Positions 1 through 6,896 of a stretch of DNA of 18,006 nt are shown in pieces. The stretch comes from an uncultured Bacteroidales bacterium. Its GTDB lineage: Bacteria > Bacteroidota > Bacteroidia > Bacteroidales > Marinilabiliaceae. Numbering within the stretch: the stretch's first letter is position 1; every line of letters begins with the position of its first letter. The DNA lies in assembly GCA_934717675.1 (NCBI GenBank), contig CAKUYZ010000032.1:1-18006 (forward strand), given 5' to 3'. The notes below the pieces were generated by a model. The model was given only the letters and a program-made list of their open reading frames with translations. It was not told where the DNA came from and searched no databases. Both the position numbers and the translations under genes were made by a program.

Positions 1-630
1 CCGCAAAACCTTATGACGTTTGGAGACAATCATGACACTGGCAGATTGCTCACGCGACTTGGTGGCGACGTCGGGGCATTGCGCTTGGCGTTGGCGTTCT
101 TATTGACAACGCGCGGGATGCCGCAGATTTATTACGGCACAGAAATGCTCCTGGAGGGAGACTCGAACAAAGGGCATGCAGACATTCGCCGCGACATGCC
201 CGGCGGGTGGGACGGAGACCGCGAAGACTGGTTCTCACTAGCCCTGCAAGACCGCGAGGAAAAGAGCAGACTGAGCGAGAAGAGCAAAGAGAGACAACGG
301 ACGTTCGACTTTACTGCCAACCTGTTGCGCTTCCGCCGACAGAGCGAAGCCATCAAGACCGGCGCGCTGACACACTTCATCCCGACAGAGAACGCCTACG
401 TCTACTTCCGCTCCGCAAAGACGGGGCAGGTGGTGATGGTGGTGCTGAATCTTAGCCACAAGACGGCAAAGCTGAACATTGAAAGATTCACGGAACTGAC
501 CGGCCCCACGCTAACTGGGCAAAACATCATCACTGGCACCAAGTATCACTGTGTCAAAAGCATACGCATTGCGCCTCGCACACCTGTGGTGATAGACGTA
601 ATGACAAACATGGAGCGAAACGGCAGATAA
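1..630 (+). CDS. GH13 alpha-amylase family enzyme (neopullulanase/cyclomaltodextrinase-like), 5' truncated
   Basis: The reading frame is open from the first base, so this is the C-terminal about 209 residues of a longer gene; the internal ATG at 13 is not a start. Near the beginning, FGDNHDTGR matches GH13 conserved region IV, whose Asn-His-Asp belongs to the active site. It is followed by the end of the catalytic barrel (MPQIYYGTEMLLEGD, then a PGGWDGD loop typical of cyclomaltodextrinase/neopullulanase enzymes such as Bacteroides SusA) and by a beta-sandwich C-terminal domain (VVMVVLNLSHKTAKLNIERF). Family members hydrolyse alpha-glucans or cyclodextrins, usually in the periplasm in Bacteroidota. 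The N-terminal domain, the signal peptide and the other catalytic residues lie outside the window, so substrate and location cannot be judged. No terminator is visible between this gene and cysK. Confidence 0.9.
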   Translation, partial: PQNLMTFGDNHDTGRLLTRLGGDVGALRLALAFLLTTRGMPQIYYGTEMLLEGDSNKGHADIRRDMPGGWDGDREDWFSLALQDREEKSRLSEKSKERQRTFDFTANLLRFRRQSEAIKTGALTHFIPTENAYVYFRSAKTGQVVMVVLNLSHKTAKLNIERFTELTGPTLTGQNIITGTKYHCVKSIRIAPRTPVVIDVMTNMERNGR

Positions 631-670
631 ATACCACACTAATGTTATTTACCGCAATCGTGACATGGCC

Positions 671-678
671 TAAATTTG
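671..678 (+). promoter_or_regulatory. Putative -7 promoter element for cysK (TAAATTTG)
   Basis: TAAATTTG matches the Bacteroidota sigma-ABfr -7 consensus TAnnTTTG. It lies 41 bases upstream of the chosen cysK ATG at 720. The upstream TTATTT at 645-650 is at about the right distance for a -33 element but is a weak match. The element lies inside the longer open frame starting at 642, which argues against that longer start. Confidence 0.5.
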
Positions 679-719
679 CTTTCAGAAAACAAGAAGAAAC
701 AAATAAAGCACTACAAGAT

Positions 720-1667
720 ATGACAAAGATTGCATCCAAGTTGACCGACCTCATCGGCAACACCCCGCTGCTCCAGGTGAACAGCTACATGAAGAGCAAG
801 AACGCCCAGGCCAACATCATAGCCAAGCTGGAGTATTTCAATCCGCTCGGCAGCGTGAAAGACCGTATCGCCTTCGCCATGATCGAGGCTGCGGAGAAAG
901 AGGGCAAGCTGAAGCCAGGGGCGCTGATCATTGAGCCAACATCTGGCAACACTGGCGTCGGGCTCGCGTTCGTCTCCGCTGTCAAAGGATACAGGCTCAT
1001 CTTGACCATGCCCGAGACCATGAGCGTGGAGCGCAGGAACCTGCTCAAGGCTCTGGGCGCCGAGCTTGTCTTGACACCCGGCACCGAGGGCATGAAAGGC
1101 GCCATTGCCGAGGCCGAGAAGCTACGCGACAAAAACCCAGGCTCTTTCATTCCCCAGCAGTTTGAGAACCCCGCCAACCCCGCCTACCACATCAAGACAA
1201 CGGCGGAGGAGATCTGGCGCGACACGGACGGCAAGGTAGACATCTTCGTGGCCGGCGTGGGGACGGGCGGCACCGTGAGCGGCACGGGCAAAGGCCTCAA
1301 GCAACACAACCCGAACATCAAAGTGGTGGCTGTAGAGCCTGCCACGTCTCCTGTCTTGTCTGGCGGCAAACCAGGCCCGCACAAGATTCAGGGCATAGGC
1401 GCGGGATTTGTGCCTAAGACTTTCGACCGCTCTGTGGTGGACGAGATCATCACGGTGGATAATGACGACGCCATCCGCACCAGCCGCGAACTCTCGAAGA
1501 CCGAAGGCCTTCTGGTCGGCATTTCTTCCGGCGCGGCAACATTTGCCGCAACGCAGTTGGCACTGAGGCCAGAGAACAAGGGCAAGAACATTGTGGTGTT
1601 GCTGCCGGATACTGGCGAACGCTACTTGTCCACAGTGCTCTACGCCTTCAACGAGTACCCTCTTTAA
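720..1667 (+). CDS. cysK: Cysteine synthase A (O-acetylserine sulfhydrylase)
   Basis: This PLP enzyme makes L-cysteine from O-acetylserine and sulfide in the cytoplasm. The 315-residue product has the usual family length. Visible motifs are LTDLIGNTPLL at the N terminus, the PLP-lysine segment NPLGSVKDR with Lys47, the substrate loop TSGNTG at residues 74-79, the phosphate-binding run GTGGTVSGTGK, and GISSGAA near the C terminus. The frame stays open back to 642, but the extra 26 residues do not look like family sequence and contain a promoter-like TAAATTTG, so ATG 720 is chosen; conserved sequence begins a few residues after it. The gene appears monocistronic, with its own promoter-like element and a strong terminator. 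Paralogues such as CysM or cystathionine beta-synthase are less likely given the length and motifs. Confidence 0.95.
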   Translation: MTKIASKLTDLIGNTPLLQVNSYMKSKNAQANIIAKLEYFNPLGSVKDRIAFAMIEAAEKEGKLKPGALIIEPTSGNTGVGLAFVSAVKGYRLILTMPETMSVERRNLLKALGAELVLTPGTEGMKGAIAEAEKLRDKNPGSFIPQQFENPANPAYHIKTTAEEIWRDTDGKVDIFVAGVGTGGTVSGTGKGLKQHNPNIKVVAVEPATSPVLSGGKPGPHKIQGIGAGFVPKTFDRSVVDEIITVDNDDAIRTSRELSKTEGLLVGISSGAATFAATQLALRPENKGKNIVVLLPDTGERYLSTVLYAFNEYPL

Positions 1668-1691
1668 GACAGGGAGATACACGATACGCAC

Positions 1692-1736
1692 ACGTCGCGA
1701 CGTCAATAATCAATGACGTCGCGACGTTTTCTTTTT
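1692..1736 (+). terminator. Rho-independent terminator of cysK
   Basis: A perfect 14-bp stem (1692-1705 with 1714-1727) has an 8-base loop and is followed by a T-rich tract (TTTTCTTTTT, 1727-1736). It starts 24 bases after the cysK stop. Each arm contains the 12-base self-complementary sequence ACGTCGCGACGT, so the locus can also be read as two copies of one palindrome. Confidence 0.9.
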
Positions 1737-1761
1737 GCCTGGCACGCCCATCGGAATTGAA

Positions 1762-1800
1762 AGGCGGGCGGCACGACATTTTCTGTCGTGCCGCCCGCCT
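1762..1800 (-). terminator. Hairpin terminator downstream of rnr
   Basis: A perfect 17-bp GC-rich stem (1762-1778 with 1784-1800) has a 5-base loop. It lies 30 bases beyond the rnr stop on the minus strand. On that strand the stem is followed only by a weak T-containing run (TTTCAATT), so it may act as a stabilising 3' hairpin as well as a terminator. It could also block read-through from cysK. Confidence 0.7.
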
Positions 1801-1830
1801 CATGTTTATCCGTTATTTACAGAGCGTGGG

Positions 1831-4266
1831 CTACCTTCTGCGCCCTCCCCTTCGGCCGCCTTTCTTGTTGCCGTCGGCACCTCGGCCTTTGGCGCTTCTG
1901 CGGTCAAGGACTCCCTTTGGTGACATCCCGCCACCATCTCTGCGACCGCGGCCATGACCACTGCGCCCGCCGTTGCCCACAAAGGCCCCGCGCTTGGGAG
2001 CGGCCTCGGCATGGCTGAGGGCGGCTTCGCGCTGAAGCTTGGCCAGGTCACCTCCCGCAGCCAAGACTTTCTGGTTCTGAACCTCTATGCTCGTGAGCGG
2101 CGAGCCGGCCAAGGCCATGTCTATCTGTTTCTTCTCCAGATTGGCATTGGCTATGCGGACGCGGATGGGGTCACCAAGCCTGAAACGTTTGCCCGTGTTT
2201 CTGCCCACCACGCAATAATTGTCTTCGTCAAAGACATATTGGTCATCGTCCATGTCGCGGAGCGATATCATGCCCTCGCACATGTTTTCCAAGATCTCGG
2301 CATAGATGCCCCACTCCGTCACGCCAGATATGCGCGCGTCGAACTCCTCGCCGAGCCTGTCAAGCAAAAATTCGCACTGCTTGTACTTGATGGAGTCGCG
2401 CTCCGCCTCGGCGGCCATGACCTCCTGCTCGGAGCAGTGCTTGCACTTCTCCTCATACTCATCAGCGTTCACACTGTTGCCGCCATTTATGTAACTGAAA
2501 AGCAGGCGGTGCACCATCATGTCGGGGTAACGACGGATTGGGCTTGTGAAGTGGGTGTAATAGGGGAATGCCAGACCATAGTGGCCAATGTTTTTGGTGG
2601 AGTACGCCGCTTTGGCCATAGTGCGCAAGGCCAACACCTCAACAAGGTTTTGCTCACCCTTGCCCTTGGCCTCACTCAGCACGCGGTTGACGGCGTTGCT
2701 TATGACCTCGTCCTTTTGAGGCATGGCCTCATAGCCAAAACGGCGGATGAAAGTGGCGAACTTCTCATACCTCTCCTCAGACGGCTTGTCATGAATTCGG
2801 TAGACGAAAGTCTTTGGCGCACGCTTATGGCCTGTGGTGTTGATCTCGTCTTTGCCAATATATTCCGCCACGCGCTTGTTTGCCAGGAGCATGAACTCCT
2901 CCACAAGCATATTGCTCTCCTTGGCCTCCTTGAAGTAGACGCTGAGCGGCTTCCCGTTCTCGTCTATCGTGAAGCGCGGCTCCACCCTCTCAAAACTTAT
3001 TGAGCCGTTGGCGAACCTTCGTTTGCGCAGTTTCTGAGCCAAGTCGTTTAGTTTCAACACCTCCGCCTTATAGTCCCCGTCACCTCCCTCAATGAGGGCC
3101 TGAGCCTCCTCATAGGTGAAGCGGCGATTACTCTTGATGACAGTTTTGGCTATGCGGGTTTTGAGGATGTCGGCATCATCATTCATCTCGGCCATTACGG
3201 AAAACGTGAGTTTCTCCTCATCGGGACGCAACGAGCACAAGAAGTTGGAGAGCCTCTCTGGGAGCATCGGGACCACACGGTCCACAAGATAGACCGACGT
3301 GGCGCGGTCGTAGCCTTCCTCGTCTATTATGGTGCCTGGAGTGACATAGTGCGTGACGTCTGCAATGTGCACGCCAACCTCCCAGTTTCCGTTATCAAGC
3401 TTGCGTATGGAGAGAGCGTCGTCAAAGTCTTTGGCGTCGGCCGGGTCGATGGTGAAAGTAGTGACGTTGCGCATATCGACGCGTCTCGCCACCTCCTCGG
3501 GCGTGATGCCCGGCTCTATGCCATCGGCCTCAGCGGCCACCTCTTGCGGATATGAGTAAGGGAGTCCATACTCTGCCAGGATGGCGTGCATCTCCGTCTG
3601 GTTGTCGCCCATGTCTCCCAACACGGCCACCACCTCGCCTTCGGGGTTCTTGCCGCCTTGCGGCCATTGGGTTATTTTGGCCACGACCTTTTGGCCCTTC
3701 TTGGCGCCCATGAGCGCATCGAGCGGGACGTAGATGTCATGTCCGCCCGTCTGACGCGGGTTGCAGATGACAAAGCCGGCGCGGTCCGTCACGTCGAGCG
3801 TGCCCACAAAAGTCTCGCGCTTACGCTCCAAGATGTTGACAACCTCACCCTCGGGCTTGCGGCCAGGTCGGCGGCTTATGATGGCCACCTCCACGCGGTC
3901 GCCTTGCATAGCGGTCCCGCTCTTGCCGCGCTCTATGAAGATGTCCTCCGGCTCCGCCTCGCGGTCGTCAGGGACGAGATACGCCGTGCCGGAGGCTGTC
4001 ATGTCTAGAGTGCCGACCACCCGGCTCGCGCCATCTCCTCCGGGCAGTGCGAACCTGCCCATCTGAACTTCCGTCAACTCCCGAGCGTCGGCCAAGGCGT
4101 AGAGCATATCCTGCACATCCTCACGGTCTTGCTTGCTCTTGTAGCCGATGCCTTCGGTGACATCCTTATAGTTGTAAGCGTTTCCTCTGTTCTCTTGAAA
4201 AAAATTCAATATCTTGTCTTTCAAGGCATTGTTATGTTGCTCGTCAGACTGTTTCCTTCTTGCCAT
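1831..4266 (-). CDS. rnr: Ribonuclease R (3'-5' exoribonuclease, RNB/S1)
   Basis: RNase R degrades structured RNA processively from the 3' end and takes part in mRNA decay and rRNA quality control. The 811-residue product shows an N-terminal helix-turn-helix/winged region (about 10-75), cold-shock-like OB domains (about 80-215), the RNB catalytic domain (from about 265) and one S1 domain (about 655-735). The metal-binding motif TIDPADAKDFDDA gives Asp274, Asp280, Asp282 and Asp283, aligning with the essential aspartates of E. coli RNase R. The RNB signature HIADVTHYV follows. The C-terminal 55 or so residues form a Gly/Arg/Lys-rich basic tail, a common RNA-binding extension. ATG 4266 (MARRKQSDEQ) is preferred over the open frame to 4299, whose extra residues lie in leader sequence. 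No clear Shine-Dalgarno is visible. The gene runs convergent to cysK and divergent from the GNAT gene. Confidence 0.95.
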   Translation of the reverse strand: MARRKQSDEQHNNALKDKILNFFQENRGNAYNYKDVTEGIGYKSKQDREDVQDMLYALADARELTEVQMGRFALPGGDGASRVVGTLDMTASGTAYLVPDDREAEPEDIFIERGKSGTAMQGDRVEVAIISRRPGRKPEGEVVNILERKRETFVGTLDVTDRAGFVICNPRQTGGHDIYVPLDALMGAKKGQKVVAKITQWPQGGKNPEGEVVAVLGDMGDNQTEMHAILAEYGLPYSYPQEVAAEADGIEPGITPEEVARRVDMRNVTTFTIDPADAKDFDDALSIRKLDNGNWEVGVHIADVTHYVTPGTIIDEEGYDRATSVYLVDRVVPMLPERLSNFLCSLRPDEEKLTFSVMAEMNDDADILKTRIAKTVIKSNRRFTYEEAQALIEGGDGDYKAEVLKLNDLAQKLRKRRFANGSISFERVEPRFTIDENGKPLSVYFKEAKESNMLVEEFMLLANKRVAEYIGKDEINTTGHKRAPKTFVYRIHDKPSEERYEKFATFIRRFGYEAMPQKDEVISNAVNRVLSEAKGKGEQNLVEVLALRTMAKAAYSTKNIGHYGLAFPYYTHFTSPIRRYPDMMVHRLLFSYINGGNSVNADEYEEKCKHCSEQEVMAAEAERDSIKYKQCEFLLDRLGEEFDARISGVTEWGIYAEILENMCEGMISLRDMDDDQYVFDEDNYCVVGRNTGKRFRLGDPIRVRIANANLEKKQIDMALAGSPLTSIEVQNQKVLAAGGDLAKLQREAALSHAEAAPKRGAFVGNGGRSGHGRGRRDGGGMSPKGVLDRRSAKGRGADGNKKGGRRGGRRR

Positions 4267-4312
4267 AAAAACATTCTTAATCGGGTGTGAATATAGCAAT
4301 TATTACGCAAGC

Positions 4313-4352
4313 AGTGGCGGGCGCGCCACTCGAAATGCGTTTTTTCGCATTT
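4313..4352 (-). other. Two adjacent hairpins in the rnr 5' leader
   Basis: Reading the minus strand, a 7-bp stem with an A6 loop (arms 4333-4339 and 4346-4352) is followed by a 7-bp GC-rich stem with a 4-base loop (arms 4313-4319 and 4324-4330). Both lie between the putative -7 element at 4380-4387 and the rnr start at 4266, in a leader of about 105 bases. A regulatory role is inference. Confidence 0.45.
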
Positions 4353-4379
4353 TACGACACATTAGGCCCCTCGCTTCAC

Positions 4380-4387
4380 CAAATATA
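4380..4387 (-). promoter_or_regulatory. Putative -7 promoter element for rnr (TATATTTG)
   Basis: On the minus strand this reads TATATTTG, a match to TAnnTTTG. A TTTTG occurs upstream at 4415-4419, but the spacing of about 27 bases is longer than usual, so the -33 element is unresolved. Confidence 0.4.
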
Positions 4388-4390
4388 CTT

Positions 4391-4398
4391 TAGTTTTG
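4391..4398 (+). promoter_or_regulatory. Putative -7 promoter element for the GNAT gene (TAGTTTTG)
   Basis: TAGTTTTG matches TAnnTTTG and lies 26 bases upstream of the GTG at 4424. Only 3 bases separate it from the opposite-strand element, so the two promoters would compete for polymerase. No convincing -33 element is seen. Confidence 0.35.
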
Positions 4399-4423
4399 GG
4401 ATGCGGATAATGCGCAAAAGACA

Positions 4424-4939
4424 GTGAAGACCCGACTAGAAAGAATAATGAGTACCGACGACCCGCTCTATTTGGACACGGAGCGGCTCATGATGTCGTC
4501 ATTTCCAGAAGACGAGCGTAGGCCCATCGAGGAGCAGAGGCACTTGACGGACAACGACCCACACTTTCACCCACACGCCATCATCCACGACGGTCACTTG
4601 TGCGGATTGGCCAACACGTGGCACTTCAACGGCGTGCGATACATAGAGCATTTGGCCATCATGCCATCGCAACGTGCGCACGGCATAGCCTCGGACGTGC
4701 TTACGATACTGAAAGCCGGTGGCGACCCGATAATTTTGGAGGTTGAGCCACCCATGACAGATGAGGCCAGACGCAGAGTGGCCTTTTATGAACACAACGG
4801 CTTTCGCCTCTTGGACCGTGACTATGAGCAACCATGGGATGATGAGCGCGGCCATGTGGAGCAAGTCAAAATGGACCTTATGGCGTGGGGGGACATCCCC
4901 AACCTAGACGAGGTGGTGGAAAAGGTGAAACTAGTGTAG
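4424..4939 (+). CDS. GNAT-family N-acetyltransferase
   Basis: This small cytoplasmic enzyme is predicted to transfer an acetyl group from acetyl-CoA to an unknown amine. The 171 residues have the GNAT layout: a first beta strand (LERIMSTDDP), a central strand ending in IEHLAIMP, the acetyl-CoA pyrophosphate loop QRAHGIA (83-89, matching Q/R-x-x-G-x-G/A), and the late motif RRVAFYEHNGFRLL (117-130). The GTG start at 4424 keeps the first strand. The ATG at 4448, which follows a purine-rich GAAAG, would remove it and is the alternative. The substrate cannot be inferred; the nearest genes (rnr, Rpn-like) offer no pathway link. Confidence 0.85.
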   Translation: MKTRLERIMSTDDPLYLDTERLMMSSFPEDERRPIEEQRHLTDNDPHFHPHAIIHDGHLCGLANTWHFNGVRYIEHLAIMPSQRAHGIASDVLTILKAGGDPIILEVEPPMTDEARRRVAFYEHNGFRLLDRDYEQPWDDERGHVEQVKMDLMAWGDIPNLDEVVEKVKLV

Positions 4940-5004
4940 CCGTTACAGTAAAACAGCTGAAAATTATTATCTTGCGGGCATAACATAAAAATTCATCAGC
5001 AGAC

Positions 5005-5928
5005 ATGGTGACGATCGCAAACCCGATATACGACGTGGTGTTCAAGTACCTCTTCGAGGACCTGAGGATTGCCAAGGTCATCATCGCGTCCCTCATCGCG
5101 GAGGAGGGGAGGGTGCTGGCCGTCAGGCCCCTGAGGAACGAGGTGGTGGAGCAGGCCGAGGAGGGGAGGCCGAGGCTCCTCAGGCTGGACTTCTCCGCCA
5201 AGGTCGAGCTCGCGGGCGGGAAGGTGGTGGAGGTGTGCATCGAGATACAGAAGGTGCTGAAGACGAGCGAGATTTGCCGGTTCAGAAGCTACCTCGCCTC
5301 GCAATACTGCTCCGACGCCAACAAGGACAAGGAGGGCAGGCCGCTGCACATCATATCAATCTACATCCTCGGGCACAACATCCCCGGGCTGGAGCTCCCC
5401 ATCACGTACGTCAAGAACGTCATAAAGGACAAGGACGGGGTCATCTTCGAGCCAGCCAGCCCCATCGAGTTCATTGAGGCCCTCACGAGCGAGATGGTCA
5501 TAGTGCAGGCGAGGAGAATCCCAAAACAGAGGAGCTCGAGGCTCGAGAAGATTCTCAACTTCTTCAGGGTCGGAGACGACGGGCGATTCGACAGGCACGT
5601 GAGCGTGGACTATGACGAGGACGAGAAGGACGTGGAGATCGTCAACATCGTCAGGAGGCTGGAGGCCGCGCTCATCAACGAGAGCGTCAGGAGGCAGATC
5701 GACATAGAGAAGGAGTTCTACATCGACGAGCAAGACATGAAGGAGGGATGGGCCAAGTTCCACAAGGCCGAGAGGGAGCTGGAGCAGGAGCAGAAACGAC
5801 GGGAAGAGGCGGAGAAACTAAGAGTTGAGGCGGAGAGAAACGCCTCAATGCTGAAAGAGCGGCTCCGACAGGCCTACCGCAAGATGGGCATGGTGGATGA
5901 CGACATAGACAACTTGCTGAAAGGTTAA
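5005..5928 (+). CDS. PD-(D/E)XK nuclease family transposase-like protein (Rpn/PDDEXK_2-like)
   Basis: The protein resembles the Bacteroidota Rpn/PDDEXK_2 group, often annotated as recombination-promoting nuclease or putative transposase. Visible features are the N-terminal motif NPIYDVVFKYLFED (6-19), a nuclease core with Asp62 (LRLDFSAKVEL) and Glu80-Ile-Gln82 (VCIEIQ), where Gln takes the place of the usual Lys as in many family members, then CRFRSYLASQYC, and a charged coiled coil with a short C-terminal helix (about 250-307). Family proteins cleave DNA and are abundant, repetitive and of largely unknown cellular role. No terminal inverted repeats are apparent, so mobility is not shown. 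Codon use is unusual: Arg is AGG in 18 of 22 codons up to about residue 256, but in none of the last 7. Sixty-five bases separate it from the GNAT gene and 15 from the next gene. Confidence 0.8.
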   Translation: MVTIANPIYDVVFKYLFEDLRIAKVIIASLIAEEGRVLAVRPLRNEVVEQAEEGRPRLLRLDFSAKVELAGGKVVEVCIEIQKVLKTSEICRFRSYLASQYCSDANKDKEGRPLHIISIYILGHNIPGLELPITYVKNVIKDKDGVIFEPASPIEFIEALTSEMVIVQARRIPKQRSSRLEKILNFFRVGDDGRFDRHVSVDYDEDEKDVEIVNIVRRLEAALINESVRRQIDIEKEFYIDEQDMKEGWAKFHKAERELEQEQKRREEAEKLRVEAERNASMLKERLRQAYRKMGMVDDDIDNLLKG

Positions 5929-5943
5929 ACAACAACTTCAAAT

Positions 5944-6669
5944 ATGATAATTGGTAAAATAGCGACTTCTGTCGCCATTTGCATTTTTGCTACAGCATGT
6001 GCCCACAGCGGATGTCAGGGAGACGTCGCACAGCAAAAAACGTTTGCTGTGTTGGGAGACTCGTACTCCACTTTCATCAATGCTGTCTCGCCAGACACCA
6101 ACTACGTGTGGTACACGCCCCATGAGATTGAGGCGGGAAACACTGACGTGGACTCCGTCGCTCAAATGTGGTGGAGCATCATGGCTGACAGTCTGAACAT
6201 CAAGCTCCTACAGAATAATTCATTCTCAGGAGCCACCATTTGCAACCGTGGATACAACGGCGATGACTATGCCGACAGATCTTTCATCACGCGGCTAGGC
6301 AACTTGCCACAGGCCGACATGATATTCATCTTTGGCGGAACCAATGACAGCTGGGCGGGCGCACCCGTGGGAAGCTATGACTTTGAGACCTTCGCCACGG
6401 ACAGCCTGTACACATTCCGGCCGGCCATGGCGCTCCTGCTTAAAAGCCTGCGCGAGAGGCAGCCGCAAGCGCACCTGTTTGTGCTTATCAACAGTCAGTT
6501 AAGAAACGAAATATCAGAATCCATGATGGCCATAGCCGACCACTACGGAGCCTGCTACGTCACACTCTACGATATTGACAAAAGATGCGGGCACCCGACA
6601 CGGGCGGGACAGCACTCCATTGCCATGCAGACCATAAAGGCTGTCCGCAAGGCCACAGCGCAACCATAA
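5944..6669 (+). CDS. SGNH/GDSL-family hydrolase lipoprotein
   Basis: The 241-residue protein begins with a short hydrophobic signal and a plausible lipobox ATAC (Cys19), so it should be membrane anchored. No acidic export signal follows the cysteine (CAHSG), suggesting the periplasmic face. SGNH blocks are present: GDSYS with nucleophile Ser40, Gly96 in NSFSGATIC, GGTND with Asn134, and the C-terminal His217 in GHPTRAG, with an Asp five residues earlier. The family includes esterases, lipases and carbohydrate acetylesterases, so deacetylation of a polysaccharide or glycan is possible but not shown. It starts 15 bases after the Rpn-like gene and may be co-transcribed. A strong terminator follows. 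Confidence 0.85.
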   Translation: MIIGKIATSVAICIFATACAHSGCQGDVAQQKTFAVLGDSYSTFINAVSPDTNYVWYTPHEIEAGNTDVDSVAQMWWSIMADSLNIKLLQNNSFSGATICNRGYNGDDYADRSFITRLGNLPQADMIFIFGGTNDSWAGAPVGSYDFETFATDSLYTFRPAMALLLKSLRERQPQAHLFVLINSQLRNEISESMMAIADHYGACYVTLYDIDKRCGHPTRAGQHSIAMQTIKAVRKATAQP

Positions 6670-6693
6670 CGTCAGGCATCTGCTGATGCGCCA

Positions 6694-6735
6694 CCGGCTC
6701 AAGAGTCTCATTTGACTCTTGAGCCGGCTTTTTTA
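6694..6735 (+). terminator. Rho-independent terminator after the SGNH gene
   Basis: A perfect 14-bp stem (6694-6707 with 6714-6727) has a 6-base loop and is followed by a run of six T (6729-6734). It separates the SGNH gene from the redox gene block. Confidence 0.93.
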
Positions 6736-6748
6736 TTCCCTCTCGCGC

Positions 6749-6823
6749 CAATACTCAAATGTGGGTATTGCTTCGCGCTGGAACGACTTGGAATGCGTCT
6801 AAAAACCGTCATATATGGGTATT
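6749..6823 (+). repeat. Dyad and repeated TGGGTATT upstream of the redox block
   Basis: CAATAC at 6749-6754 and GTATTG at 6765-6770 form a perfect 6-bp dyad with a 10-base centre. Its right half overlaps TGGGTATT (6762-6769), which recurs exactly at 6816-6823; the surrounding 14 bases agree at 12 positions. The copies lie upstream of the putative -7 element at 6845, a suitable place for an operator. No known regulator consensus was recognised. Confidence 0.35.
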
Positions 6824-6844
6824 ACTCACGAATAAGAACAAATC

Positions 6845-6852
6845 TAAATTTG
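6845..6852 (+). promoter_or_regulatory. Putative -7 promoter element of the redox block (TAAATTTG)
   Basis: This is the same octamer as in front of cysK, matching TAnnTTTG. It lies 44 bases upstream of the chosen start at 6897. The -33 position has only weak matches. It is the only strong promoter candidate seen ahead of the seven-gene block. Confidence 0.5.
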
Positions 6853-6896
6853 CAGTCGAAAATAAGGAGACTGATCCTCCCTTACAACAGACAACA

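Noticed and set aside
1122..1706. 194-codon minus-strand frame opposite cysK
   Set aside because: It is a shadow of cysK and runs into the cysK terminator.
1954..3003. Long open frame of 349 codons opposite rnr
   Set aside because: It is antisense to a clear RNase R gene, has no recognisable domain, and is explained by the GC-rich codon pattern of the real gene.
5005..6669. Rpn-like gene plus SGNH gene as a mobile element
   Set aside because: No terminal inverted repeats, target duplications or second transposition gene could be seen around them.
6676..6690. Small GCATC/GATGC hairpin after the SGNH gene
   Set aside because: Five pairs only and immediately followed by a much stronger terminator.
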